DNA of 64,000 bases from Xanthomonas sp. (GTDB taxonomy: Bacteria > Pseudomonadota > Gammaproteobacteria > Xanthomonadales > Xanthomonadaceae). The notes below the pieces were generated by a model. That model was given only the letters and a program-made list of their open reading frames with translations. It made no database searches and was not told the DNA's origin. The DNA lies in assembly GCA_018262705.1 (NCBI GenBank), contig JADFDQ010000008.1, positions 1 to 64,000 on the forward strand, given 5' to 3'. This document shows positions 47,913 through 55,678 of the stretch, piece after piece; positions within the stretch are counted from its first letter, which is position 1; each line of letters starts with the position of its first letter. The position numbers and the translations under genes were made by a program.

Positions 47913-49256
47913 ATGCTTGAGAACGCCCAACCCGAGTCCTGCGATCTGCTGATCGAAGCCGGCTGGGTCGTGCCGGTCGTGCCCGAAGGCGTGGTGCTGG
48001 AAAATCACGCCGTGGCGGTTTCCGGCGGCAACATCATTGCCGTGCTGCCGGTGGCCGAAGCGCGGGCGCGCTTCGCGGCAGCCGAGGTCGTGCAGCGGCC
48101 GCAGGCCGCGCTGATCCCGGGGCTGGTCAACGCCCACGCCCACAATCCGATGACCCTGCTGCGCGGCGTGGCCGACGACCTGCCGCTGAAGGTGTGGCTG
48201 CAGCAGCATATCTGGCCGATCGAAGGCGCCGTCATCAGTCCGACGTTCGTCGCCGACGGCGTCACCCTGTCCATCGTCGAAATGCTGCGCGGCGGCACCA
48301 CCTGCTGCAACGAAAACTACTTCTTCCCCGATGTGCAGGCGGCGACCTATGCCAAGCACGGGTTCCGCGCCCTGGTCGGGCTGCCGGTGATCGATTTTCC
48401 GACCGCGTGGGCGACCGGCGACGACGAATATTTCGAGCGCGCCGGACAGGTCCACGACGATTGGCGCGGGCATGGGCTGGTGTCCACCGCGTTCGCGCCA
48501 CATGCGCCGTACACGGTCAGCGATGCCAACTTCGAGCGGATCCGGATGCTGTCCGACCAGCTCGACATTCCGGTCCATCTGCATCTGCACGAAACCGCGC
48601 AGGAAGTGCAGCAGTCGATCGAAAAACACGGCCAGCGGCCGATCGCCAGGATCGATCGGCTGGGATTGTTCAACGACCGCCTGATCGCGGTGCATATGAC
48701 CCAGCTCACGCCAGCCGAGATCGCGCAGTGCGCGCAGCGCGGCGTGAGCGTGGTGCACTGTCCGGAATCCAACCTCAAGCTGGCCTCCGGCTTCTGCCCG
48801 GTGTGCGCGCTGCTCAGCGCCGGGGTGAATCTGGCCATCGGCACCGACGGCTGCGCCTCCAACAACGATCTGGACATGTTCGGGGAAACCCGCACCGCGG
48901 CGCTGCTGGCCAAAGCGGTGGCCGAGGATGCCGCCGGATTCACCGCCCACGAGGCGCTGCGTGCGGCGACCTTGGGCGGTGCGCGTGCGCTCGGCCTGGG
49001 CGAGCGCGCCGGCAGCATCGAATCAGGCAAGGCCGCCGATCTGGTTTGCGTCGATCTGTCGGCGCCGGAAACCCAGCCGCTGCATCACGTCGTGTCGCAG
49101 CTGGTGTATGCGGCCGGACGCCAGCAGGTCAGCGATGTGTGGATCGATGGCGTGCGCAAGCTCGATGGCGGGGCGGTCGTCGCGATCGATCTCGACGCGG
49201 TGCTCGCCAACGCGCGCCAGTGGCGCGAGCGGATTGCGCAGGTGCAGCTGGCGTGA
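47913..49256 (+). CDS. mtaD: 5-methylthioadenosine/S-adenosylhomocysteine deaminase
   Basis: A 447-residue amidohydrolase. Metal and substrate motifs are NAHAHNPMTLLRG, HLHLHETAQE, VHMTQLTPAEI and GTDGCASNNDLDMF. MtaD deaminates MTA or SAH, opening the methionine salvage route used in pseudomonads. Alternative substrates of the TRZ/ATZ group are possible. It follows efp closely and overlaps the gph-like gene by four bases. In many relatives ubiG lies between the two; it is missing here. Confidence 0.9.
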   Translation: MLENAQPESCDLLIEAGWVVPVVPEGVVLENHAVAVSGGNIIAVLPVAEARARFAAAEVVQRPQAALIPGLVNAHAHNPMTLLRGVADDLPLKVWLQQHIWPIEGAVISPTFVADGVTLSIVEMLRGGTTCCNENYFFPDVQAATYAKHGFRALVGLPVIDFPTAWATGDDEYFERAGQVHDDWRGHGLVSTAFAPHAPYTVSDANFERIRMLSDQLDIPVHLHLHETAQEVQQSIEKHGQRPIARIDRLGLFNDRLIAVHMTQLTPAEIAQCAQRGVSVVHCPESNLKLASGFCPVCALLSAGVNLAIGTDGCASNNDLDMFGETRTAALLAKAVAEDAAGFTAHEALRAATLGGARALGLGERAGSIESGKAADLVCVDLSAPETQPLHHVVSQLVYAAGRQQVSDVWIDGVRKLDGGAVVAIDLDAVLANARQWRERIAQVQLA

Positions 49257-49933
49257 GCGCAGCGCGCCGTTTTCCGGAGTTGGCGCTGTTCGATCTCGAC
49301 GGCACCTTGCTCGACAGCGCGCCGGACATGCTGGCCACCGTCAACCGGATGCGCGGCTTGCGCGCTGTCGAGCCGATGACGCTGGCGCAGCTGCGCCCGC
49401 ATGTCTCCAAAGGCTCGCGGGCGATGAGCGCGACAGCCTTTCCGGAGCTGGGCGGCGAGCTGCCGGAAGCGCTGATTCGCGAATTTCTCGACACCTACCA
49501 GCAGGAACTGGGGCGGCACGGCGAACCGTTCCCCGGCGTAGCTGAACTGCTGGAAGCCATCGAAACGTCCGCCGGTCGCTGGGGCATCGTCACCAACAAA
49601 CCGGAATACCTGGCGCGTCAAGTCGTGCGCGATCTGGGCTGGGACACGCGCTGCGCGATCCTGATCGGCGGCGACAGTTTGGCCAAGCGCAAGCCCGATC
49701 CGCTGCCGCTGCTGCACGCGGCGCAAAGCCTCGGGGTTGCGATCGAACACTGCGCCTACGTCGGTGACGACGAGCGCGACATCCAGGCCGCGCGCGCCGC
49801 CAACATGCGCGGGATCGTGGCGCTGTGGGGCTACCGCCTTGACGGCGACGATCCGCAGGCGTGGGGCGGTGACGCGCTGGTTGCACGCGTCGAAGACCTG
49901 CTGACTCCCGCGCCCTGGGGACTGCTGGCGTGA
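49253..49933 (+). CDS. gph: HAD phosphatase, Gph/MupP-like
   Basis: A 226-residue haloacid-dehalogenase phosphatase: nucleophile motif FDLDGTLLDSAPD (residues 13-25), GIVTNKPEYLAR (motif 2), KRKPDPLPLL (motif 3 Lys) and YVGDDERDIQAARAA (motif 4). Next to mtaD, the Pseudomonas counterpart is MupP, which dephosphorylates N-acetylmuramic acid 6-phosphate in cell-wall recycling; sequence alone does not separate it from phosphoglycolate phosphatase. Start GTG 49253 overlaps the mtaD stop. Confidence 0.88.
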   Translation: MSAARRFPELALFDLDGTLLDSAPDMLATVNRMRGLRAVEPMTLAQLRPHVSKGSRAMSATAFPELGGELPEALIREFLDTYQQELGRHGEPFPGVAELLEAIETSAGRWGIVTNKPEYLARQVVRDLGWDTRCAILIGGDSLAKRKPDPLPLLHAAQSLGVAIEHCAYVGDDERDIQAARAANMRGIVALWGYRLDGDDPQAWGGDALVARVEDLLTPAPWGLLA

Positions 49934-50598
49934 GCGATCCCGAGGAGCTTCGTCACTTTTTCGACAAGTGGCGCGCGCGCTGGCCGGAATGGCCGGTCGC
50001 CGAGGCCTTCATTCCGCAGGAACAGCGCGAACTGGCGATGGCGTGGTTGGCGCTGCGCAGCGAACTTGCCGACGCAGCCTGGAGCGGCAGCGATCCGACC
50101 CCGGGCGCGGCCAAGCTGGGCTGGTGGACGGAAGAACTGTTCGGCTGGGCGCAGGGCGCGCGCCGGCATCCGCTGGGAATAGCGCTGCAAAAACACCCCG
50201 TGCACTGGGACGCGCTGGCGTCCGGGATTCCTGCGCTGCGTTCCAGCCGGACGCTGGTCGGCGAGGTGGCGCCGGCGGTGAAATGCCTGGAACCGTTCGC
50301 GACAGGGCTGGCGCAGGTCTCGGCAGGATTGTTCGGGGCAGCGGCCGAAGCCTCGGTGTGGACGACCACAATCGTTCTGCTCGGCGAACGCGCGCTGCGC
50401 CAGCCGCCCAGCGGAACGTCCGGCGAAGTCAGCGCGCGCGGCCTGCTGCTGCAGCCGCGCTTCGACGGCCGCAGCCGCCCCGAGCGCATCCACGCAGCGC
50501 TGGTGCGCGGCCGATTGCAGCGCACGGTTGCGGGCAAGCCGCCGGCGCTGACGCGCTGGAGCGCACTGCTGACCGCGTGGCGTGCCGCGCGCGGCTGA
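49930..50598 (+). CDS. Degenerate squalene/phytoene synthase-like protein
   Basis: A 222-residue helical protein with a GTG-type start overlapping gph (GTGA). AAKLGWWTEELFGWAQGARRHPLGIAL recalls the middle motif of squalene/phytoene synthases (lost Asp-rich motif), and similar proteins in Xanthomonas follow gph. The catalytic D-x-x-x-D motifs of a true synthase are not recognisable, so enzyme activity is doubtful. It may form a unit with mtaD and gph. Confidence 0.55.
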   Translation: MSDPEELRHFFDKWRARWPEWPVAEAFIPQEQRELAMAWLALRSELADAAWSGSDPTPGAAKLGWWTEELFGWAQGARRHPLGIALQKHPVHWDALASGIPALRSSRTLVGEVAPAVKCLEPFATGLAQVSAGLFGAAAEASVWTTTIVLLGERALRQPPSGTSGEVSARGLLLQPRFDGRSRPERIHAALVRGRLQRTVAGKPPALTRWSALLTAWRAARG

Positions 50599-50662
50599 AT
50601 CCGGGGCAGGGCGTTCCGGTGGCCGTCACCTTCGCTGTGGGCGCAGCCGCTACAATGCCGTG

Positions 50663-51586
50663 ATGCACAACGCTGACACCGACCTGGGTTTGCCGGATGT
50701 CGCCTTCGATGCGGTCGCGCTGGCGCGGCCGCTGGATTGGGTCGGCATGGACGGCATGGCGCTTCCGATCCGGGTCGGCGGCAGCGAGGGAACCCCGATG
50801 CTGGTTCCGGCTACGGTCGACGTGGCGGTCAACCTGCGCGACCCGTCGGCGCGCGGCATCCACATGTCGCGGCTGTACCTGCGCTTGCAGCAGACGCTGG
50901 CCACGGAAACGCTGGGCGCGCCGTCGCTGCGGCGCCTGCTCGATGAGTGCGTTGTCTCGCAGAACGGACTGGCCGATCGCGCGCGGCTGCGGCTGTCCTT
51001 CGACCGGCTGCTGCTGCGCAAGGCGCTGCGCAGCGACAACGCCGGCTGGAAGCGCTACCCGGTCGAGATCGAGGCCGAACTGGCCGACGCCCATCTGCGC
51101 CTGAAGCTGGGTTTTTTGATCGACTATTCCAGCACCTGTCCAGCGTCTGCGGCGCTTTCGCGGCAGGCCAACGCGCAGCATTTCGCCGAGACCTTTCCGG
51201 AGGGGCAGGCGCTGGATGCCGAAACCGTGCGCGACTGGCTGCAAAGCGAAGCCGGCGTGGTGGCGACACCGCACGCACAGCGCAGCCGCGCGCAGGTGCA
51301 CGTGGAGCTGCGCCCGACCTTCGACGAACTGCCGCTGGAAGCGCTGATCGACGCCGTGGAAGCTGCGCTAGGCACGCCGGTGCAGACCGCGGTCAAGCGC
51401 GAGGACGAACAGGCGTTCGCGCTGGCCAACGGCGCCAATCTGATGTTCTGCGAGGACGCAGCGCGGCGAATTGCCTCGGTGCTGGCGCAGCATCCGGGAA
51501 TTGCCAAATGGAGCGTGCGCGCCGCGCATCTGGAAAGCCTGCACCCGCACGATGCGGTGGCCTCGGTGAGTGGGCGCAGCCCTTAG
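50663..51586 (+). CDS. folE2: GTP cyclohydrolase FolE2
   Basis: A 307-residue GCYH-IB that makes dihydroneopterin triphosphate for folate, alternative to zinc-dependent FolE. Likely catalytic Cys is in S-S-T-C-P-A, with THAQRS-type PHAQRSRAQVHVEL, Glu in NLMFCEDAARR and the paired His of HLESLHPHDAVAS. A -10 box (TACAAT, 50651-50656) lies only seven bases before the ATG, so the message may be leaderless. The stop codon is formed by the end of a palindromic repeat. Confidence 0.93.
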   Translation: MHNADTDLGLPDVAFDAVALARPLDWVGMDGMALPIRVGGSEGTPMLVPATVDVAVNLRDPSARGIHMSRLYLRLQQTLATETLGAPSLRRLLDECVVSQNGLADRARLRLSFDRLLLRKALRSDNAGWKRYPVEIEAELADAHLRLKLGFLIDYSSTCPASAALSRQANAQHFAETFPEGQALDAETVRDWLQSEAGVVATPHAQRSRAQVHVELRPTFDELPLEALIDAVEAALGTPVQTAVKREDEQAFALANGANLMFCEDAARRIASVLAQHPGIAKWSVRAAHLESLHPHDAVASVSGRSP

Positions 51587-51706
51587 GAGCGCACCGTAGG
51601 GGCGCGACGGATCCTGCGTGAGATTCTGTAGGAGCGCACCAAAGGGGCGCGACGGACGTCGCGGGATCGATCGCGCCTTTCGGCCTGCGGCCTCGATGCG
51701 CTCCTA
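51584..51706. repeat. TAGGAGCGCA palindromic repeat cluster (two direct units and one inverse)
   Basis: Units TAGGAGCGCACCGTAGGGGC (from 51584) and TAGGAGCGCACCAAAGGGGC (from 51629) are direct copies, followed by the inverse ending TGCGCTCCTA at 51706. The element fills exactly the space between the stop codons of folE2 (TAG 51584-51586) and of the M23 gene (TAG 51706-51704). A related perfect hairpin is at 57372-57440. It resembles REP/BIME elements moved by RAYT proteins. Confidence 0.85.
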
Positions 51707-52588
51707 CAAGCGGCGCTCCAGCACCAGCTGCGGGTCGAGCCGCACGTCGAACCAGTTCATGCCCCAATGCAGGTGCGGGCCGGTGGCGCGGCCGGTGCTG
51801 CCAACGGCGGCCATGACGTCGCCCTGGTTCACCGTATCGCCCACCTTCACATCGATCCGCGACAGGTGCAGGAAGGTGCTGCTGATGCCGTGGCCGTGGT
51901 CGATGACCAGGGTGCCGCCGGTCAAGTACAAATCCGGTGCCGCGAAGATCACGATTCCCGAAGCCGGCGCCTTGACCGGCGTCCCGCTGGCTGCGGCGAT
52001 GTCCATCCCCGAATGCGGCGCGCCGGGCTGGCCGTTGTAGCTGCGGGCGCGGCCGAAGCGCCCGCTGATGCGGCCTTCGACTGGACGGATGAACGTCTGC
52101 GCAAACCCGAGTTCCTGGCCGTCGCGGCTGCGCGTGGCGGCCACCGCCGCCTGTTCGCGCGCGATCCGCTCGGCGATGGCCTTGGGCGGATTCACGGTGG
52201 CCGGTGGTACGCCGTTGACGGCTTCGATCGGCCAGTCGCGCGGGATGATCTGGATTCGGCGCTCGATCCAGCCGGTGGCCGGCTGCTTGATCCGTACCAC
52301 CACTTCGCCGCTGGCATCGCGTCCGACGCCGAACACGAAGCTGCCGTAGGGCGTGACCCGCAGCGTGCGCCCGGCATATTCCACGATGGCGGCCGGATCG
52401 GTGTTGCCGAGCACCATGCTGCCCTGTGGAACGGATTTGGGCAGGCGCGTGGTTCGCATCGGAATCGCATCGCCACCGCCGATGACAGAATCGGTTCGCT
52501 GTGGCGTCGACGGTGTTGCGGGTACAGTCTGCTGCGCGCCGGCGCAGGCCGCCGCCAGCAGGCACCCCAGCAGCCAACGGCCCCTCAT
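51704..52588 (-). CDS. Secreted M23-family metallopeptidase
   Basis: A 294-residue lysostaphin-like endopeptidase. A signal peptide (LLGCLLAAACAGAQ) and ~120 residues of beta-rich N-domain precede the M23 domain (HSGMDIAAASGTPVKAPASGIV, zinc ligands His and Asp, and the late HLHWGMNWF). Members cut peptidoglycan cross-links in the periplasm. Its ATG overlaps the stop of the dihydroorotase gene (ATGA), and its TAG is part of the repeat at 51584. Confidence 0.92.
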   Translation of the reverse strand: MRGRWLLGCLLAAACAGAQQTVPATPSTPQRTDSVIGGGDAIPMRTTRLPKSVPQGSMVLGNTDPAAIVEYAGRTLRVTPYGSFVFGVGRDASGEVVVRIKQPATGWIERRIQIIPRDWPIEAVNGVPPATVNPPKAIAERIAREQAAVAATRSRDGQELGFAQTFIRPVEGRISGRFGRARSYNGQPGAPHSGMDIAAASGTPVKAPASGIVIFAAPDLYLTGGTLVIDHGHGISSTFLHLSRIDVKVGDTVNQGDVMAAVGSTGRATGPHLHWGMNWFDVRLDPQLVLERRL

Positions 52589-53946
52589 CGGTCGAACCGC
52601 AGGCGCTGGCCCTGCGGGCCGTTGATCAGCTGCCTGCCGTCCCAGACCTGAATTCCATTCACCCAGGTCGAGGCGATCCGCGAGCGGAAGGTCTTGCCCT
52701 CGAACGGCGACCAGCCGCATTTGCTCAGCACGTCCTCGCGGCGCACGGTGAGCGGCGCGTCTTCGATCAGAACAAGGTCCGCGGCGTAGCCTTCGCGCAG
52801 GAAACCGCGCCCGGCGACGTCGAACAGCTGCGCCGGCGCGTGGGCACAGTTTTGAACCACCTGCGCCGTGGTCAATTTGCCGTCGTGCACCATTTCCAGC
52901 GCCAGCAGCAGCGCGTGTTGCACCAGCGGCAGGCCGCTCGGCGCTTCGGCGTAGGGCTTGGATTTTTCTTCCAGCGTGTGCGGCGCATGGTCGGTGGCCA
53001 GCACGTCGAGGCGGCCTTCGGCCAGCCCGCGGATGATGGCAGCGCGGTCGGATTCCTCCTTGATCGCTGGGTTGCACTTGATGAAATTGCCAAGGAGCGC
53101 GTAGTCGGGGCGCGCATACAGCAGGTAATGCACGCAGGTTTCGCTGGTGATTTGCTTGCGGCTGCCGTCCGCGCGCAGCAGCGGGCCCGGTTCGAACATC
53201 GCCACTTCGTCGGCGGTGCTGATGTGCAGGATGTGCAGGCGGGTGCCGTGCCTGCGCGCCAGCGACATCGCCAGTCGGCTCGATTTGACGCAGGCCTCGC
53301 GCGAGCGGATGTCGGGATGGCATTGCACCGGAATGTTCTCGCCGTACTTCGCCTTGAACGCGGCGAGATTGGCGTCGATCATCGGGGTGTCTTCGCAGTG
53401 GGTGATGATCGGCGTCGGCGCCTCGCGGAAGATGGCGTCGAGGGTGTCCGGATCGTTCACCAGCATGTTGCCGGTCGACGAGCCCATGAACACCTTGATC
53501 CCCGGCGCGGATTTCGGGTCGAGCGTGCGGATCGCGTCGAGATTGTCGTTGCTGGCGCCCAGATAGAAGCCGTAATTGCCCCAGGCGCGGCCAGCGGCGC
53601 GCCGGTACTTGTCCGCCAGCGCTGCGGCATCCAGCGTCGGCGGACGGGTGTTGGGCATGTCCATGAAGCTGGTCAGCCCGCCGGCCACCGCGGCTGCGGA
53701 TTCGGTGGCGATGTCGGCCTTGTATTCCATGCCCGGTTCGCGGAAATGCACCTGATCGTCGATCATGCCGGGCAGCAGGCGCCGGCCGCCGGCATCGATC
53801 ACGGTTTCGCCCGGTTTGGCGGCAAGTCCGCTGCCGATGGCCTCAATACGGCCGTCGGCACCGTTCTCGTTCGAGAACCGCAGGTCGCCGTCGAATTCGA
53901 GGCCTTCGTTGACGAGGCGGGCGTTGACGATCAGGGTGGAAGCCAT
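52585..53946 (-). CDS. pyrC: Dihydroorotase
   Basis: A 453-residue amidohydrolase of pyrimidine synthesis. The metal motif reads D-D-Q-V-H-F-R-E-P-G, the variant in which the first His of D-x-H-x-H is Gln, known in Xanthomonas and Bacteroidetes type enzymes. The carbamylated Lys is in GIKVFMGSSTGNM; further ligands are THCED, HILHIST and LATDHAPH. The sequence is of the multifunctional-type class, not E. coli PyrC. Co-transcribed with the downstream M23 peptidase. Confidence 0.93.
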   Translation of the reverse strand: MASTLIVNARLVNEGLEFDGDLRFSNENGADGRIEAIGSGLAAKPGETVIDAGGRRLLPGMIDDQVHFREPGMEYKADIATESAAAVAGGLTSFMDMPNTRPPTLDAAALADKYRRAAGRAWGNYGFYLGASNDNLDAIRTLDPKSAPGIKVFMGSSTGNMLVNDPDTLDAIFREAPTPIITHCEDTPMIDANLAAFKAKYGENIPVQCHPDIRSREACVKSSRLAMSLARRHGTRLHILHISTADEVAMFEPGPLLRADGSRKQITSETCVHYLLYARPDYALLGNFIKCNPAIKEESDRAAIIRGLAEGRLDVLATDHAPHTLEEKSKPYAEAPSGLPLVQHALLLALEMVHDGKLTTAQVVQNCAHAPAQLFDVAGRGFLREGYAADLVLIEDAPLTVRREDVLSKCGWSPFEGKTFRSRIASTWVNGIQVWDGRQLINGPQGQRLRFDR

Positions 53947-54012
53947 GGGGAATCCTTGCGGTGAGGGCCGCCGCGGAGGATTCCGGGCAGCGGGATGCGG
54001 AGGGCGGGTCGG

Positions 54013-54243
54013 TCAGGCCGGTGGCACCGGATCATGGCCGCCCGGATGCAGCGGATGGCAGCGCAGAATGCGGCGCAGTGCCAGCCAGCCGCCCTTGATC
54101 GCGCCGAACCGGGCAACGGCTTCCATGGCGTATTCGGAGCAGGTCGGCACGAACCGGCAGCGCGGTCCCAGCAGCGGGCTGATCCAGCGCTTGTAGCCGC
54201 GCAACACGACGATGAGGAGCTTTGCGATCACTGACCCGGTCAT
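54013..54243 (-). CDS. yidD: Membrane protein insertion efficiency factor YidD
   Basis: A 76-residue protein with the family core [35 protein letters not shown] and [24 protein letters not shown]. YidD aids YidC-dependent insertion and is normally between rnpA and yidC. Here it stands separately, next to pyrC and an H1-tailed DksA, so it has been moved from the rpmH locus. Confidence 0.95.
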   Translation of the reverse strand: MTGSVIAKLLIVVLRGYKRWISPLLGPRCRFVPTCSEYAMEAVARFGAIKGGWLALRRILRCHPLHPGGHDPVPPA

Positions 54244-54333
54244 TCAGGCGGCGTGCGCGGTTGCCGCCCCGTGCTGGGCAGGTTATAACAGCGCGCCGTA
54301 TTGGCTCAAGGGAAACCCGAGGAATACTCCGAC

Positions 54334-55476
54334 GTGGCTGCGAAGAAACCTGCGAAAAAAACCGGCGCCAAGAGCGTCCCCGCCAAACCGGCCAAGAAAC
54401 CGGCGGCACCCAAGAAAGCTGCCCCTGCCGCTAAGGGATCCGCTCCGAAGAAGGCCGTGACCAAGGCCGCTTCGGCGGTCAAGAAGGCCGTGGCTGCGGT
54501 GAAGAGGCTGGCTGCGGGCAAGAAGCCGGCTGTTGCGAAGAAGCCGGTCGCCGCGAAAAAGCCCGTTGCAGCGAAAAAACCGGTGGCTGCCAAAAAGCCC
54601 GTTGCGGCGAAGAAACCGGTGCCTGCCAAAAAGCCGGTGGCTGCCAGGAAGCCCGCTGCGGCCAAAAAGGCCGCGGCCGTCAAGAAGCCGGCCGCGCTCA
54701 AAAAGCCGCTAGCGGCCAAGAAGCCCGCCGCCGCAAAGACGCCGGCAGCGGCCAAAAAGCCGGTTGCCACGAAGAAGTCTGCGCCGCTGAAAAAGCCGGT
54801 CGTCGCCAAGACCGCCGCGGCGACAAGAAAGCCGAGCGCTGCCAAGCAGGTCGTTCCAGCGAAGACGGTCGCGCCGGCAAAGAAGGCCGCAGACCGGAAA
54901 GCGCCAGCCGCAGCGCCGCTGCCCGCTACCGTCATCAAGCGTCCCGTGCCGCCGCCCCGTGCCATAGGCAAAGTCGCGGTCGCCGTGCTCAAGCCTGCGG
55001 AGTCGCGGCCCGCGCCAAAGATGAAATTCAAAGTCGTCGCCTATCGAACCGATGAAAACACCGGCCGCCCGATCCTGCCTGCAGGCTACAAGCCCGCGGC
55101 GGATGAGGAGTACATGAGTCCGCTGCAGCTCGAATACTTCCGCCAGCGCCTGCTCGGATGGCGCGCGAACCTGGTGGAAGAATCCAAGCAGACGATCGAA
55201 AACCTCAAGGAAGAAGTGCGCGATGTCGGCGACGAGGCCGAGCGCGCGACCCGCGAAACCGAAAATTCGCTGGAGCTGCGCACCCGCGACCGCTACCGCA
55301 AGCTGATCGGCAAAATCGACAGCACGCTCAAGCGGTTGGACAACGGCGAGTACGGGTTCTGCGTCGATACCGGCGAAGAAATCGGCCTTGAGCGCCTCGA
55401 AGCGCGGCTGACGGCAGAGCGGACGCTGGATGCGCAGGAGCGCTGGGAGCACCTGCAAAAGCAGATGGGCGATTAA
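54334..55476 (+). CDS. DksA-like protein with histone H1-like Lys/Ala/Pro repeat tail
   Basis: A 380-residue protein, GTG start at 54334 after GAGGAA. The first ~195 residues are a tandem Lys-Lys-Pro-Val-Ala-Ala array (about five near-perfect units inside a longer degenerate tract), AlgP/H1-like and probably DNA-binding. Residues ~200-240 are a Pro-rich joint. The last ~135 are a DksA/TraR coiled-coil domain (SPLQLEYFRQRLLGWRANL to YRKLIGKIDSTLKRLDNGEYGFC). The zinc finger keeps one Cys only (FCVDTGEE, then ARLTAERTLDAQE), as in Cys-poor DksA types. Such fusions are seen in Xanthomonadaceae; it may couple nucleoid binding and stringent response. Confidence 0.88.
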   Translation: MAAKKPAKKTGAKSVPAKPAKKPAAPKKAAPAAKGSAPKKAVTKAASAVKKAVAAVKRLAAGKKPAVAKKPVAAKKPVAAKKPVAAKKPVAAKKPVPAKKPVAARKPAAAKKAAAVKKPAALKKPLAAKKPAAAKTPAAAKKPVATKKSAPLKKPVVAKTAAATRKPSAAKQVVPAKTVAPAKKAADRKAPAAAPLPATVIKRPVPPPRAIGKVAVAVLKPAESRPAPKMKFKVVAYRTDENTGRPILPAGYKPAADEEYMSPLQLEYFRQRLLGWRANLVEESKQTIENLKEEVRDVGDEAERATRETENSLELRTRDRYRKLIGKIDSTLKRLDNGEYGFCVDTGEEIGLERLEARLTAERTLDAQERWEHLQKQMGD

Positions 55477-55650
55477 GCCGGCTGCGCGTCGCCGTGGCGG
55501 GCGCGTGCGGTGCTCGGAATGCTCATGTACGCGTGAGTACACTCCGCTTCCTGCGCGCCGCGCGCACCCGCCACAGCTTAGCTCGCTCGGCTTAATGCCT
55601 TGTATGGCTGTGCGTCGCTTGGTGCGTGGTCGAACGTGTTTTATCGCGAT

Positions 55651-55675
55651 CCCGGTTCCCGGTCCCCGGTACCGG
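55651..55675. repeat. Heptanucleotide array after the MFS gene
   Basis: CCCGGTT CCCGGTC CCCGGTA CCGG: 3.5 units of the dispersed 7-mer family, in the ~200-base spacer between the DksA-like gene and the end of the MFS gene. The spacer has no gene. Confidence 0.8.
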
Positions 55676-55678
55676 CTC

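Noticed and set aside
54306-55031. A 241-codon minus-strand frame of alanine-, glycine- and phenylalanine-rich repeats
   Set aside because: It is the exact antisense of the Lys/Ala/Pro repeat of the DksA-like gene and mirrors its codons.
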